Origin: Deinococcus malanensis
Lineage (GTDB): Bacteria > Deinococcota > Deinococci > Deinococcales > Deinococcaceae
NCBI RefSeq assembly: GCF_014647655.1
Contig: NZ_BMPP01000001.1
Span: forward strand, 284,943-348,942
Direction: 5' to 3'
Length of the DNA: 64,000 nucleotides
The notes under the pieces were generated by a model. That model searched no databases. It had not been told where the DNA came from and saw nothing but the letters and a program-made list of their open reading frames with translations. The translations under genes were made by a program, and so were the position numbers. Below, piece by piece: positions 43,532 through 56,710 of this stretch (the stretch's first letter is position 1; each line of letters begins with the position of its first letter).

Positions 43532-45508
43532 TCAGTCGGTGGCAGGGGCCAGGGCGGCCGGCACCCGGCGAGCGACAGGATGGGGGGGGGTCACCAGCGT
43601 CAGGCCCGCCCCCAGGCAGATGATCAGCGTGCCCCACCAGATCCAGGACACCAGCGGGCTCTGAATCAGGCGTACGCTGGCCCACTGGCCGTCCGGGTCC
43701 ACGCTGGTCATGACCAGATAGGTGTCACCCAGCAGGCCATAGCGCACCGCCGGGGCAGGGAAGGGCGTGCTGCCGGACTGCGTGTAGGTGTTCATGCGGG
43801 TCTGGAAGGGGCGGCCATCAATGGTCACCTGAGCCACCCGTGAGTGACCAAAGCCGCGGTCCACGACGTCCACACGTTGCAGTCGGAGCTGTTCGCTCAG
43901 CAGGGTCACGGGAGCACCCAGGTTCAGCGTGACCTGCGCGTCGCGGCGGTAGGCGGTGCTGAAGGCCAGCCCCAGGGCCATTACCAGCAGACCGATATGG
44001 GCCAGGTAGGCGCCGTAGCGGCGCGGCTGGGCACGCAGGGTGCCGATCAGGCTACCGCTCTGGCGCGCCGCCCGGCTGGTCAGCAGGCCCAGGCCCACCA
44101 GGTTGTAGGCGCTGAGCGCCACCGTGAGCAGCACGCCCCAGCCGCGCACCCCCAGCCCAAAGGCCAGCAGCGCGGCGCCCAGTCCAGCCAGCAGCAGCGG
44201 GCGCAGCGCACGGGCCAGAGACTCGCCCTCAGCGCGGCGCCAGGGCAGCAGCGGCCCCACGCCCATCAGCAGCAGCAGTCCTAGGCCCAGCGGAATGGCA
44301 AAGGCGTTGTAGAAGGCAGGGCCGACACTCGTGTCGCGCCGGCCCTGCGCGAACTCCACGAAGGTCGGAAACAGGGTGCCCAGCAGCACCATGAACGCGA
44401 AGACCAGAAAAAGCCAGTTGCCGGCCAGGAAGGCGCCCTCGCGGCTCAGAGCCGCCGGGGGCTCGCCCTCGTCACGCAGGTGTGGGGCCCGCCAGGCGGC
44501 CAGCCCAATTCCGGCGACCAGCAGAAACGCCAGAAACCCCAGGAACACCGGGCCCACCGGGCCACCGGCAAAGGCGTGCACGCTCTGCACGATGCCGCTG
44601 CGGTTGAGGAAGGTCCCCAGCACCGTGCTCGCGTAGGCCAGCACGATCAGCCACACGTTCCAGGACCGCATCAGACCGCGCCGCTCCTGAATCTGAACAG
44701 AATGCAGGAAGGCGGTGGTCAGCAGCCAGGGAATCAGGGAGGCGTTTTCCACCGGGTCCCACGCCCAGTAACCGCCCCAGCCCAGGGTTTCGTAGCTCCA
44801 CCAGCCGCCAGCAACGATGGCCGCGGTCAGAAAGGCCCAGGCCACCAGCGTCCAGCGACGGGTCACTACCACCCAGTGATCGGACAACCGGCCTGTGATC
44901 AGCGCCGCTACTGCATAGGCGAACGGCACGCTCAGCCCCACGAATCCCAGGTACAGCAGCACCGGGTGTATGGCCATCATCCAGTGGTTTTGCAGCGCCG
45001 GGTTGGGGCCACGGCCGTCAGAAAGCACCGCTGCGACCGGCGTAAAGGGGGAAGCCACCGTGGCGCACACGCCCACGAAGAACAGCAGGCTGACGAACAT
45101 TGCTCCCAGGGCCCACGGCCGGAGGGCGTCGCGGCGCAGGGTCAGGCTCAGGATGAATGTAAAGCCTGCCAGCAGCCAGGCCCACAGGAGGATGCTGCCC
45201 TCCAGCGCGCCCCACAGGCTGGTCACTTTTACCCAGGTAGGGGAGGCCCGCATGGAATGCTCGGCGACGTAGCGCACCGTGAAGTCGTCTCGCAGCAGCC
45301 CGGCCATCAAAACCAGGCTGGCCAGACTCAGCAGGGCAAAGACCGCCCAGGTCGCCCGGCGCGCGGCCTCGGTGGCGCGGGCGTCGCCACGCCGGCCGCC
45401 CACCACCGAGAGCCACAGTCCGGCCAGGGTAAACGCCAGGGCCGAGAGCAGCGCCAACTGGCCCAGCGCTCCCAGCGGACTCGCGGAGAAGGAAATCAGG
45501 TTCAGCAT
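43532..45508 (-). CDS. ccmF: Cytochrome c heme lyase subunit CcmF
   Basis: A 658-residue multi-pass membrane protein with about 15 helices. The heme-handling WWD domain is visible as [21 protein letters not shown], and the SYETLG before it is conserved. Together with CcmH and CcmI it ligates heme to apocytochrome c. ATG 45508 is chosen because GGTGAG directly precedes it; ATG 45526 is equally in frame and has a possible GAGG site. The end lies 52 bases before ccmG. Confidence 0.93.
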   Translation of the reverse strand: MLNLISFSASPLGALGQLALLSALAFTLAGLWLSVVGGRRGDARATEAARRATWAVFALLSLASLVLMAGLLRDDFTVRYVAEHSMRASPTWVKVTSLWGALEGSILLWAWLLAGFTFILSLTLRRDALRPWALGAMFVSLLFFVGVCATVASPFTPVAAVLSDGRGPNPALQNHWMMAIHPVLLYLGFVGLSVPFAYAVAALITGRLSDHWVVVTRRWTLVAWAFLTAAIVAGGWWSYETLGWGGYWAWDPVENASLIPWLLTTAFLHSVQIQERRGLMRSWNVWLIVLAYASTVLGTFLNRSGIVQSVHAFAGGPVGPVFLGFLAFLLVAGIGLAAWRAPHLRDEGEPPAALSREGAFLAGNWLFLVFAFMVLLGTLFPTFVEFAQGRRDTSVGPAFYNAFAIPLGLGLLLLMGVGPLLPWRRAEGESLARALRPLLLAGLGAALLAFGLGVRGWGVLLTVALSAYNLVGLGLLTSRAARQSGSLIGTLRAQPRRYGAYLAHIGLLVMALGLAFSTAYRRDAQVTLNLGAPVTLLSEQLRLQRVDVVDRGFGHSRVAQVTIDGRPFQTRMNTYTQSGSTPFPAPAVRYGLLGDTYLVMTSVDPDGQWASVRLIQSPLVSWIWWGTLIICLGAGLTLVTPPHPVARRVPAALAPATD

Positions 45509-45533
45509 CTCACCAGCTCCCGGCATGGTCGCC

Positions 45534-46010
45534 TCACTCGGACTGCTCAAGCAGGTCGCGGAGTTCAGCCTGCGTCTTGGGCACGTCGTACTGCTCGCTG
45601 TGTTTCACAATCAGTTCGCGGGCCTGGAAGGTCTGGCCCTCGAACTCCCCACGCACGACCACGCCCTGGTTCTCCTTGAACAGATCACTGACGGCCCCGC
45701 GGTACTGGACCGGAAAGCTGGCGCTGCCGTCCGTGACCGTAAAGCGCAGGTCCAGGCTCTGCGGGTCGTACTTCACGGCCTTGACCAGCCCACCGATGCG
45801 CACCGGGCGGCCCTGGAGCTGCGCGGCCTGCTGCTGGTATTCGGTCGGCGTCACGAAGTACTCCAGACTTCTGTTGAGGTTCCCGAAGGCGATGAAGCCA
45901 GCCAGGCCCAGCAGGGCCGTGATGCCCAGCACGGTCGGCAGTGGATTGCGTTTGCGCCGCCGTGCCTGTGAAAGCGGAGGGGGTGAAGAGCCGGAGCCTG
46001 GTCTGGTCAT
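45534..46010 (-). CDS. ccmE: Heme chaperone CcmE
   Basis: A 158-residue OB-fold protein: a basic cytoplasmic start ([10 protein letters not shown]), one membrane helix, then the periplasmic barrel. The covalent heme attachment site is His137 in IVKHSEQY, matching the K-H-x-x-x-Y motif. ATG 46010 is chosen because it overlaps the stop of the tiny ccmD frame and has GGAGGGG upstream. Confidence 0.93.
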   Translation of the reverse strand: MTRPGSGSSPPPLSQARRRKRNPLPTVLGITALLGLAGFIAFGNLNRSLEYFVTPTEYQQQAAQLQGRPVRIGGLVKAVKYDPQSLDLRFTVTDGSASFPVQYRGAVSDLFKENQGVVVRGEFEGQTFQARELIVKHSEQYDVPKTQAELRDLLEQSE

Positions 46011-46141
46011 GACGGCCCCTCCTCTCCAGAAGTCTCGTTGGGCATGCCCTTCAGGCGCCACCAGATCCAGACCAGGTAGCCCACCAGCAGCGCCAGCGTC
46101 ACGCCGTACACGATGACCACATAAGCCGAGTACTTATCCAC
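46007..46141 (-). CDS. ccmD: Heme exporter protein CcmD
   Basis: A 44-residue single-helix protein (VDKYSAYVVIVYGVTLALLV then a WIWWRLKG boundary and an acidic tail). This topology (periplasmic Tyr-rich start, one membrane helix, basic cytoplasmic side) is that of CcmD, which connects CcmE to the CcmABC exporter. GTG at 46141 overlaps ccmC by eight bases and the TGA overlaps the ATG of ccmE. It sits exactly where ccmD is expected in System I operons. Confidence 0.85.
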   Translation of the reverse strand: MDKYSAYVVIVYGVTLALLVGYLVWIWWRLKGMPNETSGEEGPS

Positions 46142-46844
46142 GTGCGCCCTCCAGGCCCCGCAGGTCTTCCATCAGTTCGCGTTCCTCGCGCGCCTCTTCA
46201 CGGGCCGCCAGAATGCCGCGTACCCGCAGCAGATACAGGTACAGCAGGGTAAACGCCCCGGTGGCCACCAGCAGGACCCAGCCGTACACCGGCGCCGCCT
46301 CAAAGCTGACCTTGCCCAGCAGGCGCAGGGTCTGGGTCTGGTGCACGCCGCGCCACCATTCCACAGCCATGTAGTTCACCGGCACATACAGCGTGCCTAC
46401 AATGCCGATCACGGCGGACACGCGGGCCCGGCGGTCGGGGTCGTCAATCAGAGTGCGGATCAGCAGGTAGCCCCCATACACCACCAGACTGAGCGCGGTG
46501 GTAGTGAGGCGGGCGTCCCAGACCCAGTACGTGCCCCAGGTCGGCTTGGCCCACAGCATGCCCCCCAGGATGGTTGCCAGCGTGAACAGCACGCCGATCT
46601 CGGCACTGGCCATCGCCAGCCGGTCCCAGCGCCGCTGACGGCGCACCAGGTACAGCAGGCCGAACAGACCGGTGCCGCCGTAGGCCAGATAACTCAGCCA
46701 CGCGGAGGGCACATGAACGAACATCAGCCGCACCAGCGAGCCCTGATTCACGTCCAGCGGCGCCATCAGGCCGAGGACAACAGCCACCACCAGGGCCAGC
46801 AGCGTGGCGCCGCCCAGCAGCGTTGTCGTGAGGTCTTTTCTCAT
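46134..46844 (-). CDS. ccmC: Heme exporter permease CcmC
   Basis: A 236-residue protein with six membrane helices. The WWD-like heme-binding stretch reads WAKPTWGTYWVWDARLTTTALSL, with conserved His residues in FVHVPSAWLSY and VEWWRGVHQTQT. It attaches heme to CcmE. ATG 46844; 97 bases separate it from ccmB upstream. Confidence 0.93.
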   Translation of the reverse strand: MRKDLTTTLLGGATLLALVVAVVLGLMAPLDVNQGSLVRLMFVHVPSAWLSYLAYGGTGLFGLLYLVRRQRRWDRLAMASAEIGVLFTLATILGGMLWAKPTWGTYWVWDARLTTTALSLVVYGGYLLIRTLIDDPDRRARVSAVIGIVGTLYVPVNYMAVEWWRGVHQTQTLRLLGKVSFEAAPVYGWVLLVATGAFTLLYLYLLRVRGILAAREEAREERELMEDLRGLEGARG

Positions 46845-46941
46845 TACGCTCCCTATTCTGCCCCGCGCCGATTCGCGGGGCCGTGAATACCTGCACCATG
46901 CCGCCTGGGGGCCCCGGAAACAAGTGCGACTGTCCCCGAAA

Positions 46942-47676
46942 CTATCCCTCCAGCGCGTAGGGAAACAGCAGTGTGGCCAGAATGACCGTGCCCAGATCGA
47001 AGGCCCCGAGGAACGCCAGCCAGCTGGTCACTTCAGGGCTCCATCCGGTCGAAAGGAGGGTCGAGGTCGCCTTGACCGTGGCAATCACCACCGGAACCAG
47101 GATCGGAAAGGCCAGGGCCGGCAGCAGGGCCTCACGCGCGCGCAGGCTGACGGTGATGCTGCCGTAGAACGTGGTCCCGGCTGCGAAGCCCAGCACACCC
47201 AGCAGGGTGGTCAGAACCAGGGCCGCCCACGGCACCCCCCGACCGGCTCCTGCTGCGCCAAACAGCACCAGTCCCGCCGGCAGCGTGAAAGCCGCGACCA
47301 GCAGCAGCGGCCCCAGAAGGCCCAGCAGCTTGCCCAGATACAGGGCGCCGTGCGGGCCGGGATACAGGGTCAGCTGTTCCAGGGCGCCGGCCTCCTGCTC
47401 CAGGGCAAAGGCCCGCTGCGCCCCCACCGCCGCCGCCAGTGCCAGGGCGGTCCAGACAGCGCCGGCCGCCGTCCCCGCCGTCTCCTCGACTCCACGCCCG
47501 ACATTGCCGCCCTGCGCCAGTCCCAGCACCAGCAGCACCAGTCCGGAAAAAAATGCGGTCGCCAGCAGGGTGTCGCGGGTGCGGCCAGCCACCCGCAGGT
47601 CCTTGGCAGCCACCGCCATCAGACCGGGCCACCCCGTCCTCTGTTGTGCGTTGTCGTGGATGACGGAACGGCTCAT
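46942..47676 (-). CDS. ccmB: Heme exporter permease CcmB
   Basis: A 244-residue membrane protein with six helices, the ABC-type permease of System I. AVAAKDLRVAGRTRDTLLATAFFSGLVLLVLGLA at the start and the EQEAGALEQLTLYPGP cytoplasmic loop (contact with the CcmA ATPase) are family hallmarks. Its start overlaps the end of ccmA by four bases. Confidence 0.93.
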   Translation of the reverse strand: MSRSVIHDNAQQRTGWPGLMAVAAKDLRVAGRTRDTLLATAFFSGLVLLVLGLAQGGNVGRGVEETAGTAAGAVWTALALAAAVGAQRAFALEQEAGALEQLTLYPGPHGALYLGKLLGLLGPLLLVAAFTLPAGLVLFGAAGAGRGVPWAALVLTTLLGVLGFAAGTTFYGSITVSLRAREALLPALAFPILVPVVIATVKATSTLLSTGWSPEVTSWLAFLGAFDLGTVILATLLFPYALEG

Positions 47677-48319
47677 GCCTCAACCAGCTGTCCGCTGCCC
47701 AGCACCAGGGTCCGGGGGGCGATCTGCCGGGCCAGGGCCGGCTCATGCGCGGCAATCACCAGGGTTACCCCAATGTGGCGCAGTTCTCCCAGCAGCTCCT
47801 GGACCAGGGCGCGTCCGGCGTCGTCCAGGTTGGCAAACGGCTCATCCACCAAGGTGACCGGGCGCCGCAGCAGATGGGCGCGCGACAGCGCCAGCCGCTT
47901 GCGCATGCCGGCCGAAAGAAAACGGCCTCTACGGCCTGATACCTTTTCGAGCCCCACCCGCCGCAGCGCACCGTGGACATCACCGGTCTGCCCGTGCATC
48001 CTCAGGGCAAACTCCAAGTTCTCGGTGCAGGTCAGGTCCGGGTACAGGCCCGCATCCACCGGCATAAGGTGAACGAAATCACGGACCGCGCGGCTGTCGC
48101 GCAGATCGAAATTCATCACGCGACCCTCGCCACGGGTGGGGCGCAGCCCCGAAGCCAGCAGACGCAGCAGGGTGGTCTTGCCTGCGCCGTTCTCGCCCAG
48201 CAGTGTCACGCCCTCACCGACCGGCACGTCCAGCGTGACGCCGCGCAGAATGACCTCCCGGCCCAGGCGCAGCCACACGTCGCGCAGTTGCAGGGCATAG
48301 GGTGGGGAAGCAGATAAGC

Positions 48320-48323
<4 letters not shown>
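47673..48323 (-). CDS. ccmA: Heme exporter ATPase CcmA
   Basis: A 216-residue ABC ATPase: Walker A GENGAGKTT, signature LSAGMRKRLALSRAHL, Walker B VTLVDEPFANLD and H-loop AAHE. It drives release of holo-CcmE from CcmBC. The start is TTG at 48323, overlapping the TGA of ccdA (TTGA); no in-frame ATG is close, so this rare start is probably real. Confidence 0.92.
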
Positions 48324-49000
<677 letters not shown>

Positions 49001-49070
49001 GGGGCGAGTCTAGCGGTTGGCATCAGCTCACGCCGGGGCGCGCGTCCCCCTTGCTCTGGCCCGTCAGGGA

Positions 49071-49466
49071 CTATTCCATCGGGCCCAGATCGCCGGTGAA
49101 GGTGCCTTCCCAGGCATTCAGGATCCGTTCGCCCTGCACGAGCAGCACAGTCGGGTACGCGCCGACCTTCAGGGCCCGTGCAAAGGCAGTGGCTTCGGGT
49201 CCGCTCCAGGCTTTCAGGCCTCCGGGCGCGGGAGACTTGATGTCCTCCACGTTCACCGCACGCACCGGCAAGCCGCTGGCCAGCACCGCCGACCAGAGGT
49301 CACCCAGGTCACCGCAGTCGTGACTGTAAACCACAACCACTTCCCGCCCGGCCGAGGTCCAGGGGTGGGCTGGCAGCGTGTCGCCCAGCCGCACCCGGGC
49401 GTCGGCGTGTGAGACTCCCAGGGCCAGCAGCAGCGAGAGCAGCGGTGCACGTTTCATGGCCCGCAT
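49071..49466 (-). CDS. Exported thioredoxin-fold protein with a single Cys
   Basis: A 131-residue protein with a signal peptide (about 1-22). The mature part has the thioredoxin pattern (strand VVVVYSHDCGDLGDLWSAV, later VGAYPTVLLVQGERI with the cis-Pro equivalent) but only one cysteine in the CXXC position (HDCGDLG). It is upstream of and in line with the ccm operon (70 bases before ccdA), so a role in periplasmic thiol chemistry is likely, but a single Cys argues against a classical disulfide reductase. ATG 49466 has GAAGGG upstream; ATG 49457 is the alternative. Confidence 0.65.
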   Translation of the reverse strand: MRAMKRAPLLSLLLALGVSHADARVRLGDTLPAHPWTSAGREVVVVYSHDCGDLGDLWSAVLASGLPVRAVNVEDIKSPAPGGLKAWSGPEATAFARALKVGAYPTVLLVQGERILNAWEGTFTGDLGPME

Positions 49467-49509
49467 GATGCGCCCTTCGGCGCCAGGAATGCATGACCAA
49501 CATATGAGA

Positions 49510-49561
49510 GCCCCTTCCCAGGACGCCGGAGCCCATACGGGAAGGCGGTTGGAAAGGGGCA
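49510..49561 (-). terminator. Hairpin between the PBP gene and the thioredoxin-fold gene
   Basis: GCCCCTTCC near 49513 pairs with GGAAAGGGGC ending at 49561, with one bulge, and an inner pair CGCC/GGCG. It sits 20 bases past the PBP stop on the transcribed side. No T tract follows, so I hold it only as a possible terminator. Confidence 0.4.
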
Positions 49562-49580
49562 GGTGAACCCGGTGACGTGG

Positions 49581-51992
<2,412 letters not shown>

Positions 51993-52044
51993 GCGGCAAG
52001 CTCCGTTCGGGATGGAATGTGGCGTTGTGGGCTCGGGGCAGGCA

Positions 52045-52422
<378 letters not shown>

Positions 52423-52545
52423 ATCGCCCATGATAGTGCAGCCGCCTCTTTGTGCATGGTGAGGTGACTCGGCCAGGGAAAGAGGCTTGGGGAAACAGGT
52501 CTGCCCCCGGAGCGGCATACCGGGGGCAGACCTGTACGGAGCCGT

Positions 52546-54249
52546 TCAGGCCGGCCGGGCCGCGCGAGCCTCGCTGGCCAACTGGCGACGCAGGATCTTC
52601 CCGACAGCGGTCTTCGGCAGCTCGGTGCGGAACTCCACGCTGCGCGGCACCTTGTAGGCACTGAGTTCGCTGCGGCAGTGGGCGATCACGTCCGCCTCGG
52701 TGGCCTGCTGGCCGGGCTTGAGCACCAGGACAGCATGGACGCTCTCGCCGCGGTAGGTATCCGGCACGCCGACCGCAGCAGCCTCCAGGACGGCCGGGTG
52801 GGTCATCAGCACTTCCTCGACCTCGCGCGGGTAGATGTTGAAGCCGCCAGCGATGATCAGCTCCTTCTTGCGGTCCACGATGCGGAAATAGCCGTCCTCA
52901 TCCATGACTGCCATGTCACCGGTGAGCAGCCAGGTGCGTCCGAAGGCCTCGCGCATGGTCTTGGCGGTCTCCTCGGGCTTCTGCCAGTAGCCCAGCATGA
53001 CCTGTGGACCAGCCACCCACAGTTCGCCGACCTCACCCGGAGCCAGCGGCTGTTCCTGGTCGTTCATGACCACAGCGTCCACCCCTGGCAGTGGCAGGCC
53101 AATGCTGCCTTCGTGCTGCTCACCAAAGATGGGATTGACGTGGGTCACCGGGCTGGTCTCGGTCAGACCATAGCCCTCGACCAAGTTGGCGCCCCCGGTG
53201 ATCTCACGGAAACGGCGCGCGGTTTCCAGCATCAGCGGGGCGCTGCCGCTGATACAGGCCCGGATGGATGTCAGGTTGAATTTCGGCGTATCCGGGTGGT
53301 TGTTGATGGCGTTGTACAGCGTGGGAACACCGGGAAACAGTGTCGCGCGGCTGGCCTGGATCTGCGCGAGCACCATCGGGATATCGCGAGCGTTGGGCAC
53401 CAGCACGATGGTCGCCCCGGTCAGCACACTGAGGTTCATGGCCACCGTCATGCCGTAGACATGAAAAAACGGAATCGCCGCCAGGGTGATCTCCTGACCT
53501 TCCTTGAGATCGCTCATCCAGACGCGGGACTGCTCGCTGTTGGCCACCAGATTGCGGTGCGTGAGCATAGCGCCCTTGGGCACGCCGGTCGTGCCGCCGG
53601 TGTACTGCAGCAGCGCAAGATCCTGAGGGCGAATCGCCACCAGCTGCGGACGCGGTGCCTGACGGCCCAGCAGCGCCTTGTACCCGTGAACCGTTCCCTC
53701 TGCCTTGACATTGACCCAGGTGCCGTCCTTGCGGGCCTTGATGGGGTAAAGGATGTTCTTGGGAAACGGCAGGGCGTCCTGGATCCCCGTCACGATCACG
53801 CGTTTGACACCGACGTTGCCGGCGATTTCCTGATAGCGCGGGAAAAACGCGTCGAGCATGAGCAGCGTTTCACTGCTGCTGTCCTGCAACTGGTGCTGCA
53901 GTTCGCTTGGGGTGTACAGCGGGCTGGTGTTCACCGCCACGGCGCCCGCCAGCAGCGTGCCGTAGAAGGCCACCACGAACTGCGGACAGTTGGGCAGCAT
54001 GATCGCCACCCGCTCGCCGGGTTTGACGCCCAGGGACTGCAGGGCGCTCGCAAAGCGCAGGGCATCCTGCAGCAGCTGGCGGTAAGTGGTCCTCGCCCCC
54101 AGAAATTCCAGGGCCACCCGGTCCGGGAACTGACTGGCGGCGCGCTCCAGCACCTGCGGCAGCGTGCGGTCGCTGGGCGTGAAGTCGTGTGGAACGCCCG
54201 CTTCGTAGTGGGAAAGCCAGGGCCGGTCTGAGGGAAGGGATGGGGTCAT
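52546..54249 (-). CDS. fadD: Long-chain fatty acid-CoA ligase
   Basis: A 567-residue ANL-family adenylating enzyme. YTGGTTGVPKGAMLTH is the AMP-binding P-loop, GYGLTETSP follows, then TGDMAVMDEDGYFRIVDRKKELIIAGGFNIYPREVEE (hinge and acyl-specific FACS motif) and the catalytic lysine in PKTAVGKILRR. It activates fatty acids for beta-oxidation or lipid synthesis. CAGGAGTGAC precedes ATG 54249. A good promoter lies at 54335-54362. Confidence 0.9.
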   Translation of the reverse strand: MTPSLPSDRPWLSHYEAGVPHDFTPSDRTLPQVLERAASQFPDRVALEFLGARTTYRQLLQDALRFASALQSLGVKPGERVAIMLPNCPQFVVAFYGTLLAGAVAVNTSPLYTPSELQHQLQDSSSETLLMLDAFFPRYQEIAGNVGVKRVIVTGIQDALPFPKNILYPIKARKDGTWVNVKAEGTVHGYKALLGRQAPRPQLVAIRPQDLALLQYTGGTTGVPKGAMLTHRNLVANSEQSRVWMSDLKEGQEITLAAIPFFHVYGMTVAMNLSVLTGATIVLVPNARDIPMVLAQIQASRATLFPGVPTLYNAINNHPDTPKFNLTSIRACISGSAPLMLETARRFREITGGANLVEGYGLTETSPVTHVNPIFGEQHEGSIGLPLPGVDAVVMNDQEQPLAPGEVGELWVAGPQVMLGYWQKPEETAKTMREAFGRTWLLTGDMAVMDEDGYFRIVDRKKELIIAGGFNIYPREVEEVLMTHPAVLEAAAVGVPDTYRGESVHAVLVLKPGQQATEADVIAHCRSELSAYKVPRSVEFRTELPKTAVGKILRRQLASEARAARPA

Positions 54250-54326
54250 GTCACTCCTGAAAAAGGCAGGCGAAGGCCGCGCGCCAGGCGTCAACCCGTC
54301 GGCAGGGCTGTGAAGGCTCAATGAAA

Positions 54327-54362
54327 TTGAACTAAGTATAAACTAATTTGCTCTGCCTTCAA
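54327..54362 (-). promoter_or_regulatory. Promoter and possible operator of fadD
   Basis: On the minus strand -35 TTGAAG (54362-54357), 16-base spacer and -10 TATACT (54340-54335). The -10 is embedded in a direct repeat (TTAGTT twice, 11 bases apart), unusually AT-rich for this genome; a TetR-type fatty-acid regulator would be expected to bind such a site. Confidence 0.6.
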
Positions 54363-54491
54363 GCGTCATGTCAGGGGTAGCTGAGTTTGCCCTTCAGATC
54401 ACTGCGCCTGTCAGACTCCAGCCATGTGTGCCTCGTTCCTTCGTCGCGGCCCTGCTCTGCTTACCGGTTTGGTGTCGGTTGGGGAAACGCT

Positions 54492-55394
54492 GTGAGTGTC
54501 CTGGTGGTGGGCAGTATCAATGCCGATATCACGGTCCGGGCCGAGCGCATCCCAGGTCCCGGCGAGACCGTGCTGGGTCAAGGTGCCCGGCTGTCCCCCG
54601 GAGGGAAGGGGGCCAACCAGGCGGTCGCGGCGGCGCTTGCAGGGGCGGCTGTACGGATGGTCGGTGCGGTGGGGCGGGACGCCTTCCGGGACGTAGCTCT
54701 GGCTGGTCTCCAACGCTCCGGGGTTGACCTGAGCGACTTGCAGATCCTGGACGCGCCCACCGGTCTGGCCCTGATTACCGTCGACCCGGCCGCCGAGAAT
54801 GCCATCACCGTGGCGAGTGGGGCCAACACCCTGCTGAGTCCGGCGCACCTGCCTGAACGGCTGGACGGGTTTACGCACCTGCTGCTGCAACAGGAACTGG
54901 GACCTGAGGTGACGCTGGCAGCTGCGCGCCATGCTCAGGCAAGCGGCCTGCGCGTCCTCCTGAACGCGGCACCTGCGCGCAGCCCGGACCCCGAACTGCT
55001 GCAACATGTCCATCACCTGATCGTCAACGAACACGAACTGGCGGAGTTCAGCGGGGGCAGCCTGACGGTGGAGGCTTCAGCCCTGGAAGCTGCCGCCCGG
55101 AACCTGCTGACGTGTGGGCCTGACACCGCTACGGTTACGCTGGGCGCGCTCGGCCACCTGACCGTAACTTCCGGGCAGACACTGCGTTTCATGGCGCACC
55201 CGGTGACCCCCGTGGACACCACGGGTGCGGGAGACACCTTTTGTGGGGTGCTGGCAGCCCGGCTGGACCAGGGCGAAGCCTTACACGCGGCACTGCAGGC
55301 TGCGGGGGTGGCAGCCAGTCTGACCTGCACCCGCGCAGGCGCGCAGGATGCGATGCCTCACTGGGCTGAGGTTCAGGCGCGGCTTGGCACCTGA
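54492..55394 (+). CDS. rbsK: Ribokinase
   Basis: A 300-residue PfkB-family kinase. VLVVGSINADITVRAERIPGPGETV and PGGKGANQAVAAALAGA are the ribokinase N-terminal signature; LLQQELG, NAAPAR and VNEHELAEFSG (the N-E-x-E region) follow; VTPVDTTGAGDTFCGVLAARL is the C-terminal signature with catalytic Asp in GAGD. Phosphorylates D-ribose at O5. GTG 54492 follows GGGGAAA. No ribose transporter is adjacent. Confidence 0.9.
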   Translation: MSVLVVGSINADITVRAERIPGPGETVLGQGARLSPGGKGANQAVAAALAGAAVRMVGAVGRDAFRDVALAGLQRSGVDLSDLQILDAPTGLALITVDPAAENAITVASGANTLLSPAHLPERLDGFTHLLLQQELGPEVTLAAARHAQASGLRVLLNAAPARSPDPELLQHVHHLIVNEHELAEFSGGSLTVEASALEAAARNLLTCGPDTATVTLGALGHLTVTSGQTLRFMAHPVTPVDTTGAGDTFCGVLAARLDQGEALHAALQAAGVAASLTCTRAGAQDAMPHWAEVQARLGT

Positions 55395-55463
55395 TTGTCC
55401 TGGGAAAAGTTCTTCCTCACACCAGTCCCCGAACAGCCATCAGCAGACTGCTAGCCTGCGCGC

Positions 55464-55961
55464 ATGATGCGTTACCGCACCTTTGGAGAGGCTGACCACG
55501 CCGCGCTGCAGGCGCTGGACCTGCGCGTGCAGCGCGCCACTGATCCGGCCTTCGATGCCCTGCCTGAACGCGAGCGCGAGGGCCGGCTGCACACCAGCCT
55601 TCCTGCCCTGAAGTTCTATGAACGCAGCGAGCATTCCTTCGTGGCGCAGGACCCGCAGGGCACCTTGCAGGGCTTCGTGTTTGCTCAGCCCGTGTGGCAG
55701 GGCGACCGGCCGGTCGTGCTGATGCGGACCCTTACGCTGGCCCCGGATGCACCGGCCGACACAGCCGCAGGACTGATGCACGCCGTGGTCAAGAGTGCTT
55801 ACGACACCGCCGTATACGAGCTTCACTACCCGCTGACCCCAGCTTTGCAGGACGCTGCGCAGCAGGAGGGCGCCAACGTGATCGGACAGTACGCGGTGCA
55901 GCATCTGGGCAGCCGCAACGGCACCGCGCCAGGACAGCAACTGCGGCCGGGAAGCGCATAA
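55464..55961 (+). CDS. DUF1999-like GNAT-fold protein
   Basis: A 165-residue protein. The first strand-helix ([24 protein letters not shown]) and the mid-strand [23 protein letters not shown] resemble a GNAT acyltransferase fold of the Deinococcus-Thermus DUF1999 type, without an obvious R/Q-x-x-G-x-G/A CoA loop. TAGCCT (55452-55457) lies 6 bases before the ATG. Downstream follow two small genes in the same direction. Confidence 0.6.
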   Translation: MMRYRTFGEADHAALQALDLRVQRATDPAFDALPEREREGRLHTSLPALKFYERSEHSFVAQDPQGTLQGFVFAQPVWQGDRPVVLMRTLTLAPDAPADTAAGLMHAVVKSAYDTAVYELHYPLTPALQDAAQQEGANVIGQYAVQHLGSRNGTAPGQQLRPGSA

Positions 55962-55968
55962 TATTCCG

Positions 55969-56184
55969 ATGACAGCCAATGCCACCCGCGTTTTGCTCGG
56001 GGTGCGCGGAATGAACCGCGAAGCCGGAGAAAAAGTTGCTGCTGCCCTGCTGGCGATGCCGGGGGTGTCCAGAGCCACGCCGGACGAGGGACAGATCGAG
56101 GTGCACTACGACCCCTCCCGCCACACTGTGATGGACCTGGTGCGCACCGTTCGCACGCAGGGATTTCTCGCAGGGATGCTCTGA
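55969..56184 (+). CDS. HMA-like small protein lacking the CxxC site
   Basis: A 71-residue protein with the heavy-metal-associated ferredoxin fold outline: [43 protein letters not shown]. The M-x-C-x-x-C metal site of true HMA domains is replaced by MNREAG, so metal binding in the usual way is unlikely. It begins 7 bases after the preceding gene and ends 4 bases before the next. Confidence 0.65.
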   Translation: MTANATRVLLGVRGMNREAGEKVAAALLAMPGVSRATPDEGQIEVHYDPSRHTVMDLVRTVRTQGFLAGML

Positions 56185-56188
56185 TCGC

Positions 56189-56518
56189 GTGGCACTGGGT
56201 TATGTCGGTGTCCTGACGGTCCGGGTCGAAATGCCCTGGGTTGGAAACCTCAAGGAGAAACGGGCATTGGTCCGGCCCGTGGTCGAGCGTCTCAAGGCCC
56301 GCTATCCGCTGACGGTGGCCCGTCTGGATGGTCTGGATGCCCATGACTGGGAAGTGATCGGCGTGGCGACCCTGTCCAACGACTACGGCTGGGTTGAGGA
56401 AACCCTGCGTATGGCTGCTGACTTTATTGCCCGCGAGGGACAGTACCGGGTTGTCAGCGAATCCACCGAGATCACAGTGCTGGGCGGTGACGAGGAATTC
56501 GAAGACGAGGAAAGCTGA
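56189..56518 (+). CDS. DUF503 family protein (YlxP-like)
   Basis: A 109-residue protein. [62 protein letters not shown] is the DUF503 pattern (strand, S/N-L-K-(D/E)-K-R helix, strand). YlxP of Bacillus is such a protein, of unknown function, found beside ribosome and tRNA genes. GTG 56189 lies 4 bases after the HMA-like gene. Confidence 0.85.
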   Translation: MALGYVGVLTVRVEMPWVGNLKEKRALVRPVVERLKARYPLTVARLDGLDAHDWEVIGVATLSNDYGWVEETLRMAADFIAREGQYRVVSESTEITVLGGDEEFEDEES

Positions 56519-56658
56519 TGGGCGGAGGTCCGGCTTACGGAAGCCTGGTGAGCCGGCTGCGGATTCACCCTTCAGTGAAGGGCTGGGCCACTGATACGCC
56601 GCTGTCCCGAGTAACAGGCAGGATTCAGAACTGCGGAGGACAGGAGCAATGACGATGG

Positions 56659-56689
56659 GCGGGGCCTGGGTCGTATTTCCAGGCCCCGC
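56659..56689. terminator. Bidirectional terminator between convergent genes
   Basis: Perfect 11-base stem GCGGGGCCTGG (56659-56669) and CCAGGCCCCGC (56679-56689) with a 9-base loop GTCGTATTT. It lies between the DUF503 gene and the oppositely oriented signal peptidase gene and can serve both; flanking T-runs are weak. Confidence 0.7.
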
Positions 56690-56710
56690 TCATCTCGTAC
56701 CTGACTTGTC

